NCBI GenBank assembly: GCA_002287035.1
Contig: NSKG01000004.1
Location: forward strand, 248,001-312,000
From: Pseudomonas sp. WN033
Lineage (GTDB): Bacteria > Pseudomonadota > Gammaproteobacteria > Pseudomonadales > Pseudomonadaceae
Direction: 5' to 3'
Length of the DNA: 64,000 nt
The translations under genes and the position numbers were made by a program. Each line of letters opens with the position of its first letter. Position 1 is the stretch's first letter. Of the stretch, positions 25,779-34,499 are shown in pieces. Below the pieces are notes generated by a model, which had not been told where the DNA came from, made no database searches, and saw nothing but the letters and a program-made list of their open reading frames with translations.

Positions 25779-26294
25779 ATGGCAAAGCAGCAAGCAGCGG
25801 CGGCGCAGACCGCAGCAGAATCTTCGGGCAAGAGCCGTAAAACCCTGTTTGTGCTGGTTGGCGTTGGCTTGCTGGCGCTGCTGGTCTCCCTTGGGGGCGT
25901 CGGTTTTTTTCTGCTTGGCGGTGATCGCGATGAGAGCACCGAAGCACCGGCCGAGTCAGTGGCCCCGGTGCGAGCCATGGCGCTGTATCAAACGCTGGAG
26001 CCGCCGTTCGTGGTCAATTACAGTCATGCCGGTCGGCAGCGTTATATGCAGGTAAGTGTGGCCTTGCTGGGTCGAGATCAGGGCGGCATGGCGTCGCTGA
26101 ACCGGCATTTGCCGCTGATTCGCAACCAGTTGGTCATGCTGTTTTCCAGCGAGGAGTTCGAGGTATTGCTGACTCCGGAGGGCAAGGATGAGCTACGCCA
26201 GCGCGCAACTCTGGCGGTTCAGGCCCTGCTGGAAAAAGAAGTGGGCAACCCGGTGATTGAATCGGTGCTGTTCACCAACCTGGTTCTGCAATAG
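25779..26294 (+). CDS. fliL: Flagellar basal body-associated protein FliL
   Basis: 171 residues. One N-terminal membrane segment (about 24-48, TLFVLVGVGLLALLVSLGGV) after a basic, Ala-rich cytosolic tail, then a periplasmic domain with PPFVVNYSHAGRQRYMQVSV and ending ESVLFTNLVLQ. FliL surrounds the stator units and helps them bear load, which matters for PomAB-type stators. First gene of fliLMNOPQR-flhB. Confidence 0.95.
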   Translation: MAKQQAAAAQTAAESSGKSRKTLFVLVGVGLLALLVSLGGVGFFLLGGDRDESTEAPAESVAPVRAMALYQTLEPPFVVNYSHAGRQRYMQVSVALLGRDQGGMASLNRHLPLIRNQLVMLFSSEEFEVLLTPEGKDELRQRATLAVQALLEKEVGNPVIESVLFTNLVLQ

Positions 26295-26303
26295 GAAACC
26301 CTT

Positions 26304-27275
26304 ATGGCTGTTCAGGATCTGCTCTCACAAGATGAAATCGATGCCCTGCTGCATGGTGTCGATGACGGCGCGATCGATACCGATGATGATGCCGATCCGG
26401 GGTCGGTCAAAAGCTATGACCTGACTAGCCAGGACCGCATCGTCCGGGGTCGGATGCCGACTTTGGAGATGATCAACGAACGCTTTGCCCGTTATACCCG
26501 GATAAGCATGTTTAACCTGTTGCGCCGCTCAGCCGATGTCGCGGTTGGTGGTGTTCAGGTCATGAAATTTGGTGAGTATGTACACTCGCTGTACGTACCG
26601 ACCAGTCTCAACCTGGTCAAGATGAAGCCGTTGCGCGGTACCGCACTGTTCATTCTGGACGCCAAGCTGGTGTTCAAGCTGGTAGACAACTTCTTTGGTG
26701 GCGATGGCCGGCATGCCAAGATCGAGGGGCGTGAATTCACCCCGACCGAGCTTCGGGTGGTACGCATGGTACTTGATCAGGCCTTTATCGACCTCAAGGA
26801 AGCCTGGCAGGCGGTCCAGGAAGTGAATTTCGAGTACGTCAACTCCGAGGTCAATCCGGCCTTGGCCAATATCGTCAGCCCCAGCGAAGTTGTGGTGGTC
26901 TCGACTTTCCATATCGAGCTGGACGGTGGCGGTGGCGATCTGCACGTGACCTTCCCCTATTCGATGATTGAACCCTTGCGTGAAGTGCTGGATTCCGGGG
27001 TGCAGTCGGATGTGGATGAACATGACGAGCGCTGGGTGCGCGCCCTGCGTGAGGAAATTACCGGGGTCAAGGTGCCGCTTAGTGCCACTGTGGTTCGGCG
27101 TCAACTCAAGGTCAGGGATCTGCTCAGCATGCAGGTCGGTGATGTGATTCCCGTCGAGTTGCCCGAACACATGGTGTTGTGCGCCAATGGCGTGCCCACC
27201 TTCAAGGCCAAGCTGGGTGCGGTCAAGGGTAACCTGGCCCTGCAAATTCTGGGGCCGGTGCCACGCCCGCGCTGA
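26304..27275 (+). CDS. fliM: Flagellar motor switch protein FliM
   Basis: 323 residues. FliM binds CheY-P and forms the C ring with FliG and FliN. The N-terminal CheY-binding peptide is LLSQDEIDALLHGV (6-19). Middle domain starts QDRIVRGRMPTLEMINERFA and has the GGxG-type motif in VDNFFGGDGRHAKIEGREFT; the C-terminal SpoA/FliN-like domain starts about residue 250 (LKVRDLLSMQVGDVIPVELP). 9 bases after fliL. Confidence 0.97.
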   Translation: MAVQDLLSQDEIDALLHGVDDGAIDTDDDADPGSVKSYDLTSQDRIVRGRMPTLEMINERFARYTRISMFNLLRRSADVAVGGVQVMKFGEYVHSLYVPTSLNLVKMKPLRGTALFILDAKLVFKLVDNFFGGDGRHAKIEGREFTPTELRVVRMVLDQAFIDLKEAWQAVQEVNFEYVNSEVNPALANIVSPSEVVVVSTFHIELDGGGGDLHVTFPYSMIEPLREVLDSGVQSDVDEHDERWVRALREEITGVKVPLSATVVRRQLKVRDLLSMQVGDVIPVELPEHMVLCANGVPTFKAKLGAVKGNLALQILGPVPRPR

Positions 27276-27315
27276 GTGTCACTGGACAATAACGAAACAC
27301 TAGAGGAACGAAACG

Positions 27316-27783
27316 ATGGCTGATGACGGCAAGCCTGGTGAAGTCACCCCTGAGGAGCAGGCGCTGGCCGATGAGTGGGCGGCCGCGCTGGAGGAGGCTG
27401 GCGACGCCAGCCAGGATGATATCGATGCCTTGCTGACGCAGGATCAGAGCGCTCGGGTACCGATGGAAGAGTTCAGCTCCTCTGCGAACAATGTCGATGA
27501 TGGGCCATTCCAGTCGGTCGATGGCCCGAATCTGGATGTGATTCTGGATATTCCGGTCACTATTTCCATGGAGGTCGGCAATACCGATATCACCATCCGC
27601 AACCTGCTGCAGTTGAACCAGGGCTCGGTGGTCGAGTTGGATCGGCTGGCGGGTGAGCCGCTGGACGTCAAGGTCAACGGTACTCTGGTTGCCCATGGTG
27701 AAGTAGTGGTGGTCAACGAAAAGTTCGGTATTCGTCTGACCGATGTGATCAGCCCCTCTGAACGGATCAAGAAGCTGCGTTGA
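27316..27783 (+). CDS. fliN: Flagellar motor switch protein FliN
   Basis: 155 residues. The C-terminal SpoA domain (about 75-155) has LDIPVTISMEVGNTDITIRN, SVVELDRLAGEPLDVKVNGT and VVNEKFGIRLTDVISPSERI, all typical of FliN. The first 70 residues are an acidic extension that contains SQDDIDALLTQDQ, which resembles the CheY-binding peptide at the start of FliM. The stop shares one base with the fliO start (TGATG). Confidence 0.96.
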   Translation: MADDGKPGEVTPEEQALADEWAAALEEAGDASQDDIDALLTQDQSARVPMEEFSSSANNVDDGPFQSVDGPNLDVILDIPVTISMEVGNTDITIRNLLQLNQGSVVELDRLAGEPLDVKVNGTLVAHGEVVVVNEKFGIRLTDVISPSERIKKLR

Positions 27784-28277
27784 TGAAACCAACAGCAATC
27801 GTATCCTCCGCCCGTGCCGCCGGCCTGTCTGCGGCAAACCCATGGTTGAAAGTTCTGTTGGTTCTGGCTGGGGTGTTGGCGTTGCCGCTGGCCGGCTGGG
27901 CTGATACTCCAGCAGCCAGTGCCCCAAGTGCCACCCAGATGTCCCTGACTTCGCAGTTGGCGCAATTGGGTGTTGGCCTGATGGTTGTGGTGGCGTTGAT
28001 CTTTGTGCTGGGTTGGCTGATGCGTCGGATCGGGCCCATGGCCGGGCAGGGTGGCCAGCATATCCGGCTGGTCAGCAGCATGGCGCTGGGGCCGCGTGAT
28101 CGTTTGCTGTTGGTCGATGTTGGCGGTAAGCAACTGCTGCTCGGGGCCTCGCCTGGGCGCATCAACACCTTGCACGTATTCGATGAACCGGTGGCGGACC
28201 TGTCCAGTGCCAAGCCGGTTGACAGTGACTTTGCCCGCCGCCTGCAAACTCTGTTGAAGCGGGAGTCGGACTCATGA
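27783..28277 (+). CDS. fliO: Flagellar biosynthetic protein FliO
   Basis: 164 residues. FliO is a membrane protein needed for stable FliP assembly in the export gate. A first hydrophobic segment at about 19-40 may be a signal peptide ([18 protein letters not shown]), a second membrane helix follows at about 60-80 ([19 protein letters not shown]), and the cytosolic tail has the conserved [20 protein letters not shown]. Start ATG 27783 overlaps the fliN stop; a TTG one codon upstream is possible. It overlaps fliP by 4 bases. Confidence 0.92.
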   Translation: MKPTAIVSSARAAGLSAANPWLKVLLVLAGVLALPLAGWADTPAASAPSATQMSLTSQLAQLGVGLMVVVALIFVLGWLMRRIGPMAGQGGQHIRLVSSMALGPRDRLLLVDVGGKQLLLGASPGRINTLHVFDEPVADLSSAKPVDSDFARRLQTLLKRESDS

Positions 28278-29026
28278 GCCGCTGGTTGGGGCTGGTCCTG
28301 TTGTTGCTGGCGCCAGCGGCGCTGGCGCAGACGGCCGCCGACCCGCTGAGTCTGCCGGCGATAACCCTGAGCACCGACGCCGAGGGTCAGCAGACCTATT
28401 CGGTCAGCCTGCAGATTTTGCTGCTGATGACCGCGCTGACCTTCATCCCGGCTATGGTGATGATGATGACCAGCTTTACCCGGATCATCATCGTGTTTGC
28501 CATCCTGCGTCAGGCTCTGGGGCTGCAACAGACGCCGTCCAGTCAGATCCTGGTTGGCCTTGCGCTGTTTCTGACCCTGTTCGTTATGGCTCCGGTTTTT
28601 GAACGTATCAACGAAACCGCACTGCAGCCTTATCTCAATGAGGAAATGGCTGGCGAGCAGGCACTGGAAGCTGCCAGCATTCCGCTGCGCAACTTTATGC
28701 TGGCGCAGACCCGGGAAACCGATCTGGAACTGTTTGTACGGCTAGCCCGGCGCAATGACCTGAGCGGGCCGGATGACGTACCGTTCCATATTCTGGTCCC
28801 GGCCTTCGTTACTTCCGAGCTGAAAACTGCGTTTCAGATCGGCTTCATGATTTTCATCCCATTCCTGGTGATCGATCTGGTGGTAGCCAGTGTGCTGATG
28901 GCCATGGGTATGATGATGCTGTCGCCGCTGATCATTTCATTACCCTTCAAGATCATGTTGTTCGTACTGGTTGATGGCTGGGCGCTGATCATCGGCACCT
29001 TGGCGGCCAGCTTTGCCGTGACATAG
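28274..29026 (+). CDS. fliP: Flagellar export gate protein FliP
   Basis: 250 residues. Cleavable signal peptide (about 1-19, [15 protein letters not shown]), then four membrane helices with the family motifs [20 protein letters not shown] and FKTAFQIG-type region ([20 protein letters not shown]) and the C-terminal [19 protein letters not shown]. Core of the export channel with FliQ and FliR. Confidence 0.97.
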   Translation: MSRWLGLVLLLLAPAALAQTAADPLSLPAITLSTDAEGQQTYSVSLQILLLMTALTFIPAMVMMMTSFTRIIIVFAILRQALGLQQTPSSQILVGLALFLTLFVMAPVFERINETALQPYLNEEMAGEQALEAASIPLRNFMLAQTRETDLELFVRLARRNDLSGPDDVPFHILVPAFVTSELKTAFQIGFMIFIPFLVIDLVVASVLMAMGMMMLSPLIISLPFKIMLFVLVDGWALIIGTLAASFAVT

Positions 29027-29037
29027 GAGTCTGAATC

Positions 29038-29307
29038 ATGACACCTGAAGTGGCTGTTGATCTGTTTCGTCAGGCCTTGTGGCTGACCACTGTGATGGTC
29101 GCAGTGATTGTCCTGCCGAGTCTGGTCGTGGGTTTGATTGTCGCCATGTTCCAGGCGGCCACCCAGATCAATGAGCAGACCCTGAGCTTTTTGCCGCGCT
29201 TGTTGTTCACCTTCATGACCCTGATCTGGCTCGGACCCTGGCTGGTCAGGGAACTGGTCGAGTTCAGTGACCGTTTATATCGGGAAATCCCCGGGCTGAT
29301 AGGCTAA
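29038..29307 (+). CDS. fliQ: Flagellar export gate protein FliQ
   Basis: 89 residues, two membrane helices (about 16-40 and 52-75). Family marks: EVAVDLFRQALWLTTVMVAV, the glycine in LVVGLIVAMFQAATQINEQT, LSFLPRLL. ATG after AGGAGTCTGAATC. The stop overlaps the fliR start by one base. Confidence 0.96.
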   Translation: MTPEVAVDLFRQALWLTTVMVAVIVLPSLVVGLIVAMFQAATQINEQTLSFLPRLLFTFMTLIWLGPWLVRELVEFSDRLYREIPGLIG

Positions 29308-30083
29308 TGCTCGAACTGACCAGCAGCGAGATCAGTCGCTGGGTTGCCAGCTATCTGTGGGTGCTGTTTCGCATTGGCGCTGTACTGATGACCATGCCGG
29401 TACTGGGCACTCAGTTGTTGCCCATGCGCATTCGCCTGTATCTGGCGCTGGCCTTGACCATTCTGATCGCTCCGCAGGTTCCTGTGGTGCCGACGCTGGA
29501 TGCGCTGTCATTGGCGACCTGGGTCATCATTGCCGAACAGATCCTGATCGGTGCGGCCATGGGCTTTCTGCTGCAATTGCTGTTTCAGATCCATGTTTTG
29601 GCTGGCCAGGTGATCGCCATGCAGATGGGTCTGGGCTTTGCCTCAATGAACGATCCGAGCATGGGGATATCGGTGGCGGTTATCAGCCAGGTGTTCACCA
29701 TGCTGGTGACCCTGCTGTTTCTGGCGATGAATGGTCATCTGGTGGTGATCGAGGTGCTGGCCGAGAGCTTCACAACCTTGCCTGTTGGTCAGTCACTGGT
29801 CGCAGCTGACTTTCTGACGCTGGTCCAGCGCTTTTCCTGGGTGCTGGCGGCATCGCTGCTGATCGGTCTGCCGGCGGTCACGGCGTTGCTGATCGTCAAC
29901 CTGTCTTTCGGGGTGATGATGCGGGCGGCTCCGCAGCTCAACATCTTCTCCATCGGTTTCCCGCTGACGCTGGTATTTGGTCTCTTTATTCTCTGGGTTC
30001 TGCTGGGCAATGTGCTGGGGCAATATCATGAGCTGGCGGCTGAAGCGCTGATCTGGCTGCGTGAAATGGTGGGCGTGCGCTGA
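29307..30083 (+). CDS. fliR: Flagellar export gate protein FliR
   Basis: 258 residues, about six membrane helices. Family marks: RIGAVLMTMPVLGTQLLPMR, the GQVIAMQMGLGFASMNDP segment and the C-terminal APQLNIFSIGFPLTLVFGLF. Joins FliP and FliQ in the export gate. One-base overlaps with fliQ and flhB point to tight coupling. Confidence 0.96.
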   Translation: MLELTSSEISRWVASYLWVLFRIGAVLMTMPVLGTQLLPMRIRLYLALALTILIAPQVPVVPTLDALSLATWVIIAEQILIGAAMGFLLQLLFQIHVLAGQVIAMQMGLGFASMNDPSMGISVAVISQVFTMLVTLLFLAMNGHLVVIEVLAESFTTLPVGQSLVAADFLTLVQRFSWVLAASLLIGLPAVTALLIVNLSFGVMMRAAPQLNIFSIGFPLTLVFGLFILWVLLGNVLGQYHELAAEALIWLREMVGVR

Positions 30084-31222
30084 TGGCTGAACAACAGGAC
30101 AGCAGCCAGGAACGTACCGAAGAGCCCACGGCCAAACGGCTCAAGGATGCCCGGGACAAAGGCCAGATTCCGCGATCCAAGGAGCTCAACACCCTGGCGG
30201 TGGTGATTGTGGCTGCATTGGGCTTGCTGATGCTGGGGCCGGGAATGGCTCAGCGGCTGATGGATGTCATGGTTTACAACTTTGCCTTCGAACGTGAGGT
30301 GTTGTACGTCACCGACAGCATGGGCTGGCACCTGATGGCCTCGCTTGACCAGGGGCTGCGCTCGCTTGGACCACTGTTTCTGATGTTGCTGTTCGCTGCC
30401 TTGGGCGGTCCGATTCTGTTGGGTGGCTGGTTGCTCAGCGCCAAGTCGATGGCACCCAAGTTTGAGCGGCTCAATCCGATTGCCGGGCTCAAGCGGATGT
30501 TCTCGCTCAAGGCGCTGGTTGAGCTGCTCAAGGCTCTGGCCAAGTTCCTGGTGGTGCTGACCGTGGCCTTGCTGGTGCTCAACCTGCGCCGTGAGGATTT
30601 GCTGTCCATGGCCAATGAGCCCTTGCCGATTGCCATTGTGCATGCCGGCTGGGTGCTGGGGACTTCATTGCTACTGCTGGCCTGCTCGCTGATCGTGATC
30701 GCGGCGGTGGATATTCCTTTCCAGCTTTGGGATAACAAGAAAAAACTGCGGATGACCAAGCAGGAAATCAAGGACGAGTTCAAGGACACTGAGGGCAAGC
30801 CCGAAGTCAAATCGCGGATTCGCCAGTTGCAACGGGAAATGGCCGAGCGGCGAATGATGAGTGAAGTGCCCAAGGCCGATGTGGTAATCACCAACCCGAC
30901 TCACTATGCCGTGGCGCTCAAATACGATCCGCTGAACTCGGGGGCACCGGTGCTGGTGGCCAAGGGGGCGGACTTTCTGGCCCAGAAGATTCGCGAGATT
31001 GCCCAGGAGCACGACGTTGTGGTGCTTGAATCGCCACCGCTGGCGCGTGCGGTGTTCCATAGTACCGAACTGGAGCAGGAAATACCGGCCGGGTTGTACC
31101 TGGCAGTGGCCCAGGTGCTGGCCTATGTGTTCCAGTTGCGTCAGTACCGGGCCGGCCAGGGCAAGCGCCCCGGGCCGATGCCTGAACCGAAAATCCCTGA
31201 CGATCTGCGTCGGGATGAGTGA
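30083..31222 (+). CDS. flhB: Flagellar export switch protein FlhB
   Basis: 379 residues. Four membrane helices in the first 215 residues, then a cytosolic domain cut at the NPTH site (VVITNPTHYAVALKYDP, about residue 270), which changes export from hook to filament subunits under FliK. The N-terminus QDSSQERTEEPTAKRLKDAR is typical. Last gene of the fliL operon; flhA is not in the window. The next gene, pomB, converges on it. Confidence 0.97.
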   Translation: MAEQQDSSQERTEEPTAKRLKDARDKGQIPRSKELNTLAVVIVAALGLLMLGPGMAQRLMDVMVYNFAFEREVLYVTDSMGWHLMASLDQGLRSLGPLFLMLLFAALGGPILLGGWLLSAKSMAPKFERLNPIAGLKRMFSLKALVELLKALAKFLVVLTVALLVLNLRREDLLSMANEPLPIAIVHAGWVLGTSLLLLACSLIVIAAVDIPFQLWDNKKKLRMTKQEIKDEFKDTEGKPEVKSRIRQLQREMAERRMMSEVPKADVVITNPTHYAVALKYDPLNSGAPVLVAKGADFLAQKIREIAQEHDVVVLESPPLARAVFHSTELEQEIPAGLYLAVAQVLAYVFQLRQYRAGQGKRPGPMPEPKIPDDLRRDE

Positions 31223-31302
31223 TCAATAGCCGCTTGTTGGTGCGACTCGTGGCCTCGTGCTTTGGCGAAGTGAGGATCAGTCAGCGCCCGCGCAGCGTAT
31301 TT

Positions 31303-32208
31303 TCAAGGTACCGGCTGCACGTCCAGTTCACGTACCAGCTCACTCAGATCCTCTTCCATCAACTGGCGCAGCTCGGCTTCATATTCGGCTGCCGGTCCTG
31401 ACAGGTCGATAATGATCTCAACCCGGCGGTTCAATGCCCGGTTGCCTGCACTGTCATTGCTGGCGCGCGGCCGGGTTTCGGCATAGCCCTGAACCCGCAG
31501 GCGCTCCGGACTGACCGCCTGGCTATAGAGCAGGGCGTTAGCCACCGATGAGGCACGGGCGGCCGACAGGTCCCAGTTGGACTGGAAGCGTGCGGTGCTG
31601 ATCGGGATGTCATCGGTATGACCTTCAATGGTGATTTCGCCCGGTACTCTGGCCAGCACATCGGCTACCTTGTCGAGCATGTCGAGAAAGGCTGGGGTCA
31701 TATCGGCTGAGCCAGAAGGGAACGAGCCTTTTTCCTCGACCCGGATTACCAGACGCTGGCGGTCCTGTTCCAGTTGCAGTCGGCCTTCAGTGATTTCGTG
31801 GCTGAGCAACTGTGCCAGGGCCTGCTGGGTGATTTCGAGCTGTTGGCGGGTTACATCGCTGACCTGGCTTTGCAGGCCGGCTTCCAGTTCGGCGCGCAGG
31901 GTTTCCAGTTGCGGAGCTTGCTCGGTGGTTTGCTGGCGCACGCTGTCGACAGGCGTGGGCTCGGGGGTGCCAGGCGAAAACTTGTCGAATATCGGGCTGG
32001 TACCCATGGGGATTTCCAGTGCCGGCACCTCGCGCTGAACGCCAAAGGCCTTGGACAACTCGCCGGCGATTTGCTTGAAGCGCTGGGCATCGATCTCGGA
32101 GAACGACAGCAGCAGCACGAAAAAGCACATCAGCAGCGACATCAGGTCAGCGAAGGTGACCACCCAGGGCGGCACGCCGGTCTTTTCTTCCTCTGGGGGT
32201 AGTTCCAT
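31303..32208 (-). CDS. pomB: Sodium-type flagellar stator protein PomB
   Basis: 301 residues. One membrane helix (about 16-37) with the ion-binding Asp21 in TFADLMSLLMCFFVLLLSFS; the Cys seven residues after that Asp is characteristic of Na+-driven PomB. The next part, RFKQIAGELSKAFGVQ and SPGTPEPTPVD, parallels Vibrio PomB. A coiled coil links to the C-terminal OmpA-like peptidoglycan-binding domain (TIEGHTDDIPISTARFQSNW, NRALNRRVEIII). Overlaps pomA by one base. Na+ preference is inferred from PomB-like residues, not proven. Confidence 0.88.
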   Translation of the reverse strand: MELPPEEEKTGVPPWVVTFADLMSLLMCFFVLLLSFSEIDAQRFKQIAGELSKAFGVQREVPALEIPMGTSPIFDKFSPGTPEPTPVDSVRQQTTEQAPQLETLRAELEAGLQSQVSDVTRQQLEITQQALAQLLSHEITEGRLQLEQDRQRLVIRVEEKGSFPSGSADMTPAFLDMLDKVADVLARVPGEITIEGHTDDIPISTARFQSNWDLSAARASSVANALLYSQAVSPERLRVQGYAETRPRASNDSAGNRALNRRVEIIIDLSGPAAEYEAELRQLMEEDLSELVRELDVQPVP

Positions 32209-32984
32209 CAGGCCGCTTCCTGTTCGCCGTCAGCATTACGTTCACGTTTGTTCGGTGGCAGGTAGCTGCTCAACAGTTGTTCCACCACCCTGGGGTTGGT
32301 GCCTTCCTGGATAGCCAGGATGGCGTCCAGCCACAGCGCCTGCATGCGGGCTTCTTCGGTCATGCGCAGGTTGAGCTTGTCGGCAATGGGGATGCAGACC
32401 ATGGTTGCGAGCATGGCGCCATACAGGGTGGTCAGCAGCGCTACCGCCATGGCCGGGCCAATGGACTTGGGGTCTTCCATGTTCGACAGCATCTGCACCA
32501 GGCCTATCAGGGTGCCGATCATGCCCATGGCCGGGCCTACATCACCCAGTGCGCTAAATACTTTGGCGCCCCAGCGGTTGCGGTCCAGAGTCAGCAGACG
32601 CTCCTTTTCCAGAATCGCCTTGACGGTTTCCGGGGCATGGCCGTCGATCAGCAGTTGAACGCCACTTCTGAGAAAGGGGGAGTGGATTTCTCGCTCTTCC
32701 AGAGCCAGTAGCCCGCGCTTGCGGGCGATGTCGGCCAGTTCGACCAGTTCATCTATGCTTTCTTCGGTATCCGGCAGGCGAAAGAAAAAGGCTCGGCCTG
32801 CTACCCGAATGGCGCCAATAAATTGGCTTATGCTGAACTTGGCCAGAACAACAAACAGGCTGCCACAAATAACTATCAGCAGCGCGGGAACATTGAAGAA
32901 AACTTCGGCCGAGGCACCGAGAATGATGGCTAGGGCGATGATTACTATTGCGCCTAAAAGGCCAATAAGTGTGGCGATATCCAC
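32208..32984 (-). CDS. pomA: Sodium-type flagellar stator protein PomA
   Basis: 258 residues, four membrane helices. It follows Vibrio PomA closely in recalled motifs: N-terminal MDIATLIGLLGAIV, RKRGLLALEEREI, the pore helix segment GDVGPAMGMIGTLIGLVQML, SNMEDPKSIGPAMAVALLTT and LYGAMLATMV. It works with PomB to turn the rotor by ion flow. The start is GTG (complement of 32982-32984), preceded by CCAGGAG; no ATG fits. It is transcribed toward flhB and apart from the upstream SIMPL gene. No sigma-28 or sigma-54 site was found upstream. Confidence 0.88.
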   Translation of the reverse strand: MDIATLIGLLGAIVIIALAIILGASAEVFFNVPALLIVICGSLFVVLAKFSISQFIGAIRVAGRAFFFRLPDTEESIDELVELADIARKRGLLALEEREIHSPFLRSGVQLLIDGHAPETVKAILEKERLLTLDRNRWGAKVFSALGDVGPAMGMIGTLIGLVQMLSNMEDPKSIGPAMAVALLTTLYGAMLATMVCIPIADKLNLRMTEEARMQALWLDAILAIQEGTNPRVVEQLLSSYLPPNKRERNADGEQEAA

Positions 32985-33156
32985 GCTATCTCCTGGAGAG
33001 TAAATTTTTTTGGCAGAGGTTGAGAGTTGGGCAGGGTGTCTGGTTCGGGTCTTGTCGTAATTTTGACTATTCTAAGGCCCTGCCGGCCTCTTGGAAATGT
33101 GCTTTAGTCGTTGATGTCGTATACATTGTCTGTACTTACTTGGAGCGAGGTGATTG

Positions 33157-33873
33157 ATGGAAAGGGAATCCCGAATTGCGCTGGTGGCATTGCTGGTAGC
33201 CTTGGTTATGGCTGCTGCGCTGGCCTTTATGGCGATCAGTATCAAGACCGGCCTGTTGCAGTTTCGTGATGCTGACCGCATTGTCAGTGTCAAGGGTCTG
33301 GCCGAGCGTACCGTTGAAGCAGATCTGGCACTGTGGCCGATCAATTTCATAGTGGCTGGCAACAGTCTTGATCGCTTGCAGGCCGATATCGAAGCCCAGC
33401 AGGACCTGATTCGCTCGTTCCTGTTGCTCAAGGGCTTTGCCGAGACCGAGGTACAGCTCTCGATGCCGAAGATCACCGATCAGCATTCCAATGTGTATGG
33501 CCAGACCCTGCCACCGGAGCGTTACCGGGCTGAGGTCACCGTGCTGGTGCGAACCGCTGAGGTTGAAAAGGTCAAAACCGGTATGCAGGGGGTAGGGGAG
33601 CTGGTCAAGTCTGGCGTTGCGCTGAGCCAGAGCTATGAATTCCAGCCACGCTTTCTGTTCACCCGGCTGGAAACCATCAAGCCGGACATGATTGCTGACG
33701 CCACCCGCGATGCTCGCGCTGCTGCCGATCAGTTTGCCCGCGATGCCAATGCTCAGGTCGGCAGTATTCGTCGGGCATCACAGGGTTATTTCTCGATTGA
33801 GGATGTTGACCCCTATACCCCGGAAGTCAAGCGCGTGCGGGTAGTTACCAGCATTGACTACAGTCTGGACTGA
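33157..33873 (+). CDS. SIMPL-domain (DUF541) exported protein
   Basis: 238 residues. One N-terminal hydrophobic helix (about 6-28) as signal anchor, then a periplasmic SIMPL domain: DRIVSVKGLAERTVEADLAL, RYRAEVTVLVRTAEVEKVK, ARAAADQFARDANAQVGSIR, and the end RVRVVTSIDYSLD. The SIMPL family includes outer-membrane and periplasmic proteins of poorly known role (stress, signalling). I start at the ATG 33157; the TTG just before is within the ribosome site GAGCGAGGTGA. Divergent from pomA. Confidence 0.85.
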   Translation: MERESRIALVALLVALVMAAALAFMAISIKTGLLQFRDADRIVSVKGLAERTVEADLALWPINFIVAGNSLDRLQADIEAQQDLIRSFLLLKGFAETEVQLSMPKITDQHSNVYGQTLPPERYRAEVTVLVRTAEVEKVKTGMQGVGELVKSGVALSQSYEFQPRFLFTRLETIKPDMIADATRDARAAADQFARDANAQVGSIRRASQGYFSIEDVDPYTPEVKRVRVVTSIDYSLD

Positions 33874-33887
33874 GCAGGCGTGTGCCT

Positions 33888-34385
33888 CTAGCCTAGCGCC
33901 AGAGTAGCGGCTGCCTGCATTTGTTCGCTACTAAGTCCCTGATCGCGCATCAACCTGGCCAGATTGTTGCTGGCAGAGGTCAGGGCGCTATTCAGCCCCC
34001 CCAGCTCCGCCCGCAAGGCTTGCAACCGGGCATTTTTTTGCTCGGGATCAAGACTCTGATCGGCCGTCAGTTCCTGTAGTTCAGCCAGTTTGATGGCTAT
34101 CTGCAGCTTGAGTTCGCGAATCATCTTGAGCAGAGTTTTGATACTGTCAGGCAGATCACTGTCGTCAATGTCCTTGTGCTTTCCGTCTGGCTTGGCCGAC
34201 AGTTCGCGACCGAGCTGAGAAAGACTCACACGCAGCCCCTCTTGCAGTGTTTCGGGAGACTGTTCGACAGTGCTGTTTTGTCGTTGCAGGCTCTGAGCGA
34301 TATTGCCCACAAACCCGCCGGCTTCAATACGCATCACGCTGTTCTCTGGACTGCTGTCACTACCTGCCACATCGGCAGAAAGCAT
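33888..34385 (-). CDS. Hypothetical coiled-coil protein
   Basis: 165 residues, not recognised. No signal peptide and no membrane segment. The middle and C-terminal parts (about 75-150) are charged helices with heptad pattern (IRELKLQIAIKLAELQELTA, NARLQALRAELGGLNSALTS), so it is probably a small cytosolic coiled-coil protein. The ATG at 34385 has a poor ribosome site; an in-frame ATG at 34334 is an alternative. It lies between a SIMPL gene and a Zur-controlled gene, tail to tail with the former. Gene reality rests on length and codon-like composition only. Confidence 0.55.
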   Translation of the reverse strand: MLSADVAGSDSSPENSVMRIEAGGFVGNIAQSLQRQNSTVEQSPETLQEGLRVSLSQLGRELSAKPDGKHKDIDDSDLPDSIKTLLKMIRELKLQIAIKLAELQELTADQSLDPEQKNARLQALRAELGGLNSALTSASNNLARLMRDQGLSSEQMQAAATLALG

Positions 34386-34463
34386 GGAAACTTGAGCTGA
34401 TCTGTCTTTTGGTCCAGAGCAGACGCTTGGTACTCGACCTTCTGAAGCGTCTCTGATATTTTT

Positions 34464-34476
34464 GTTATGTTATAAC
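34464..34476. promoter_or_regulatory. Zur box upstream of the COG0523 GTPase
   Basis: GTTATGTTATAAC, 12 of 13 to the gammaproteobacterial Zur core GTTATANTATAAC, flanked by TTT and AAA (TTTGTTATGTTATAACAAA). It lies 24 bp before the ATG, in the place for zinc-dependent repression. Confidence 0.85.
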
Positions 34477-34499
34477 AAATTTTATCCGTGAGATTTGCC

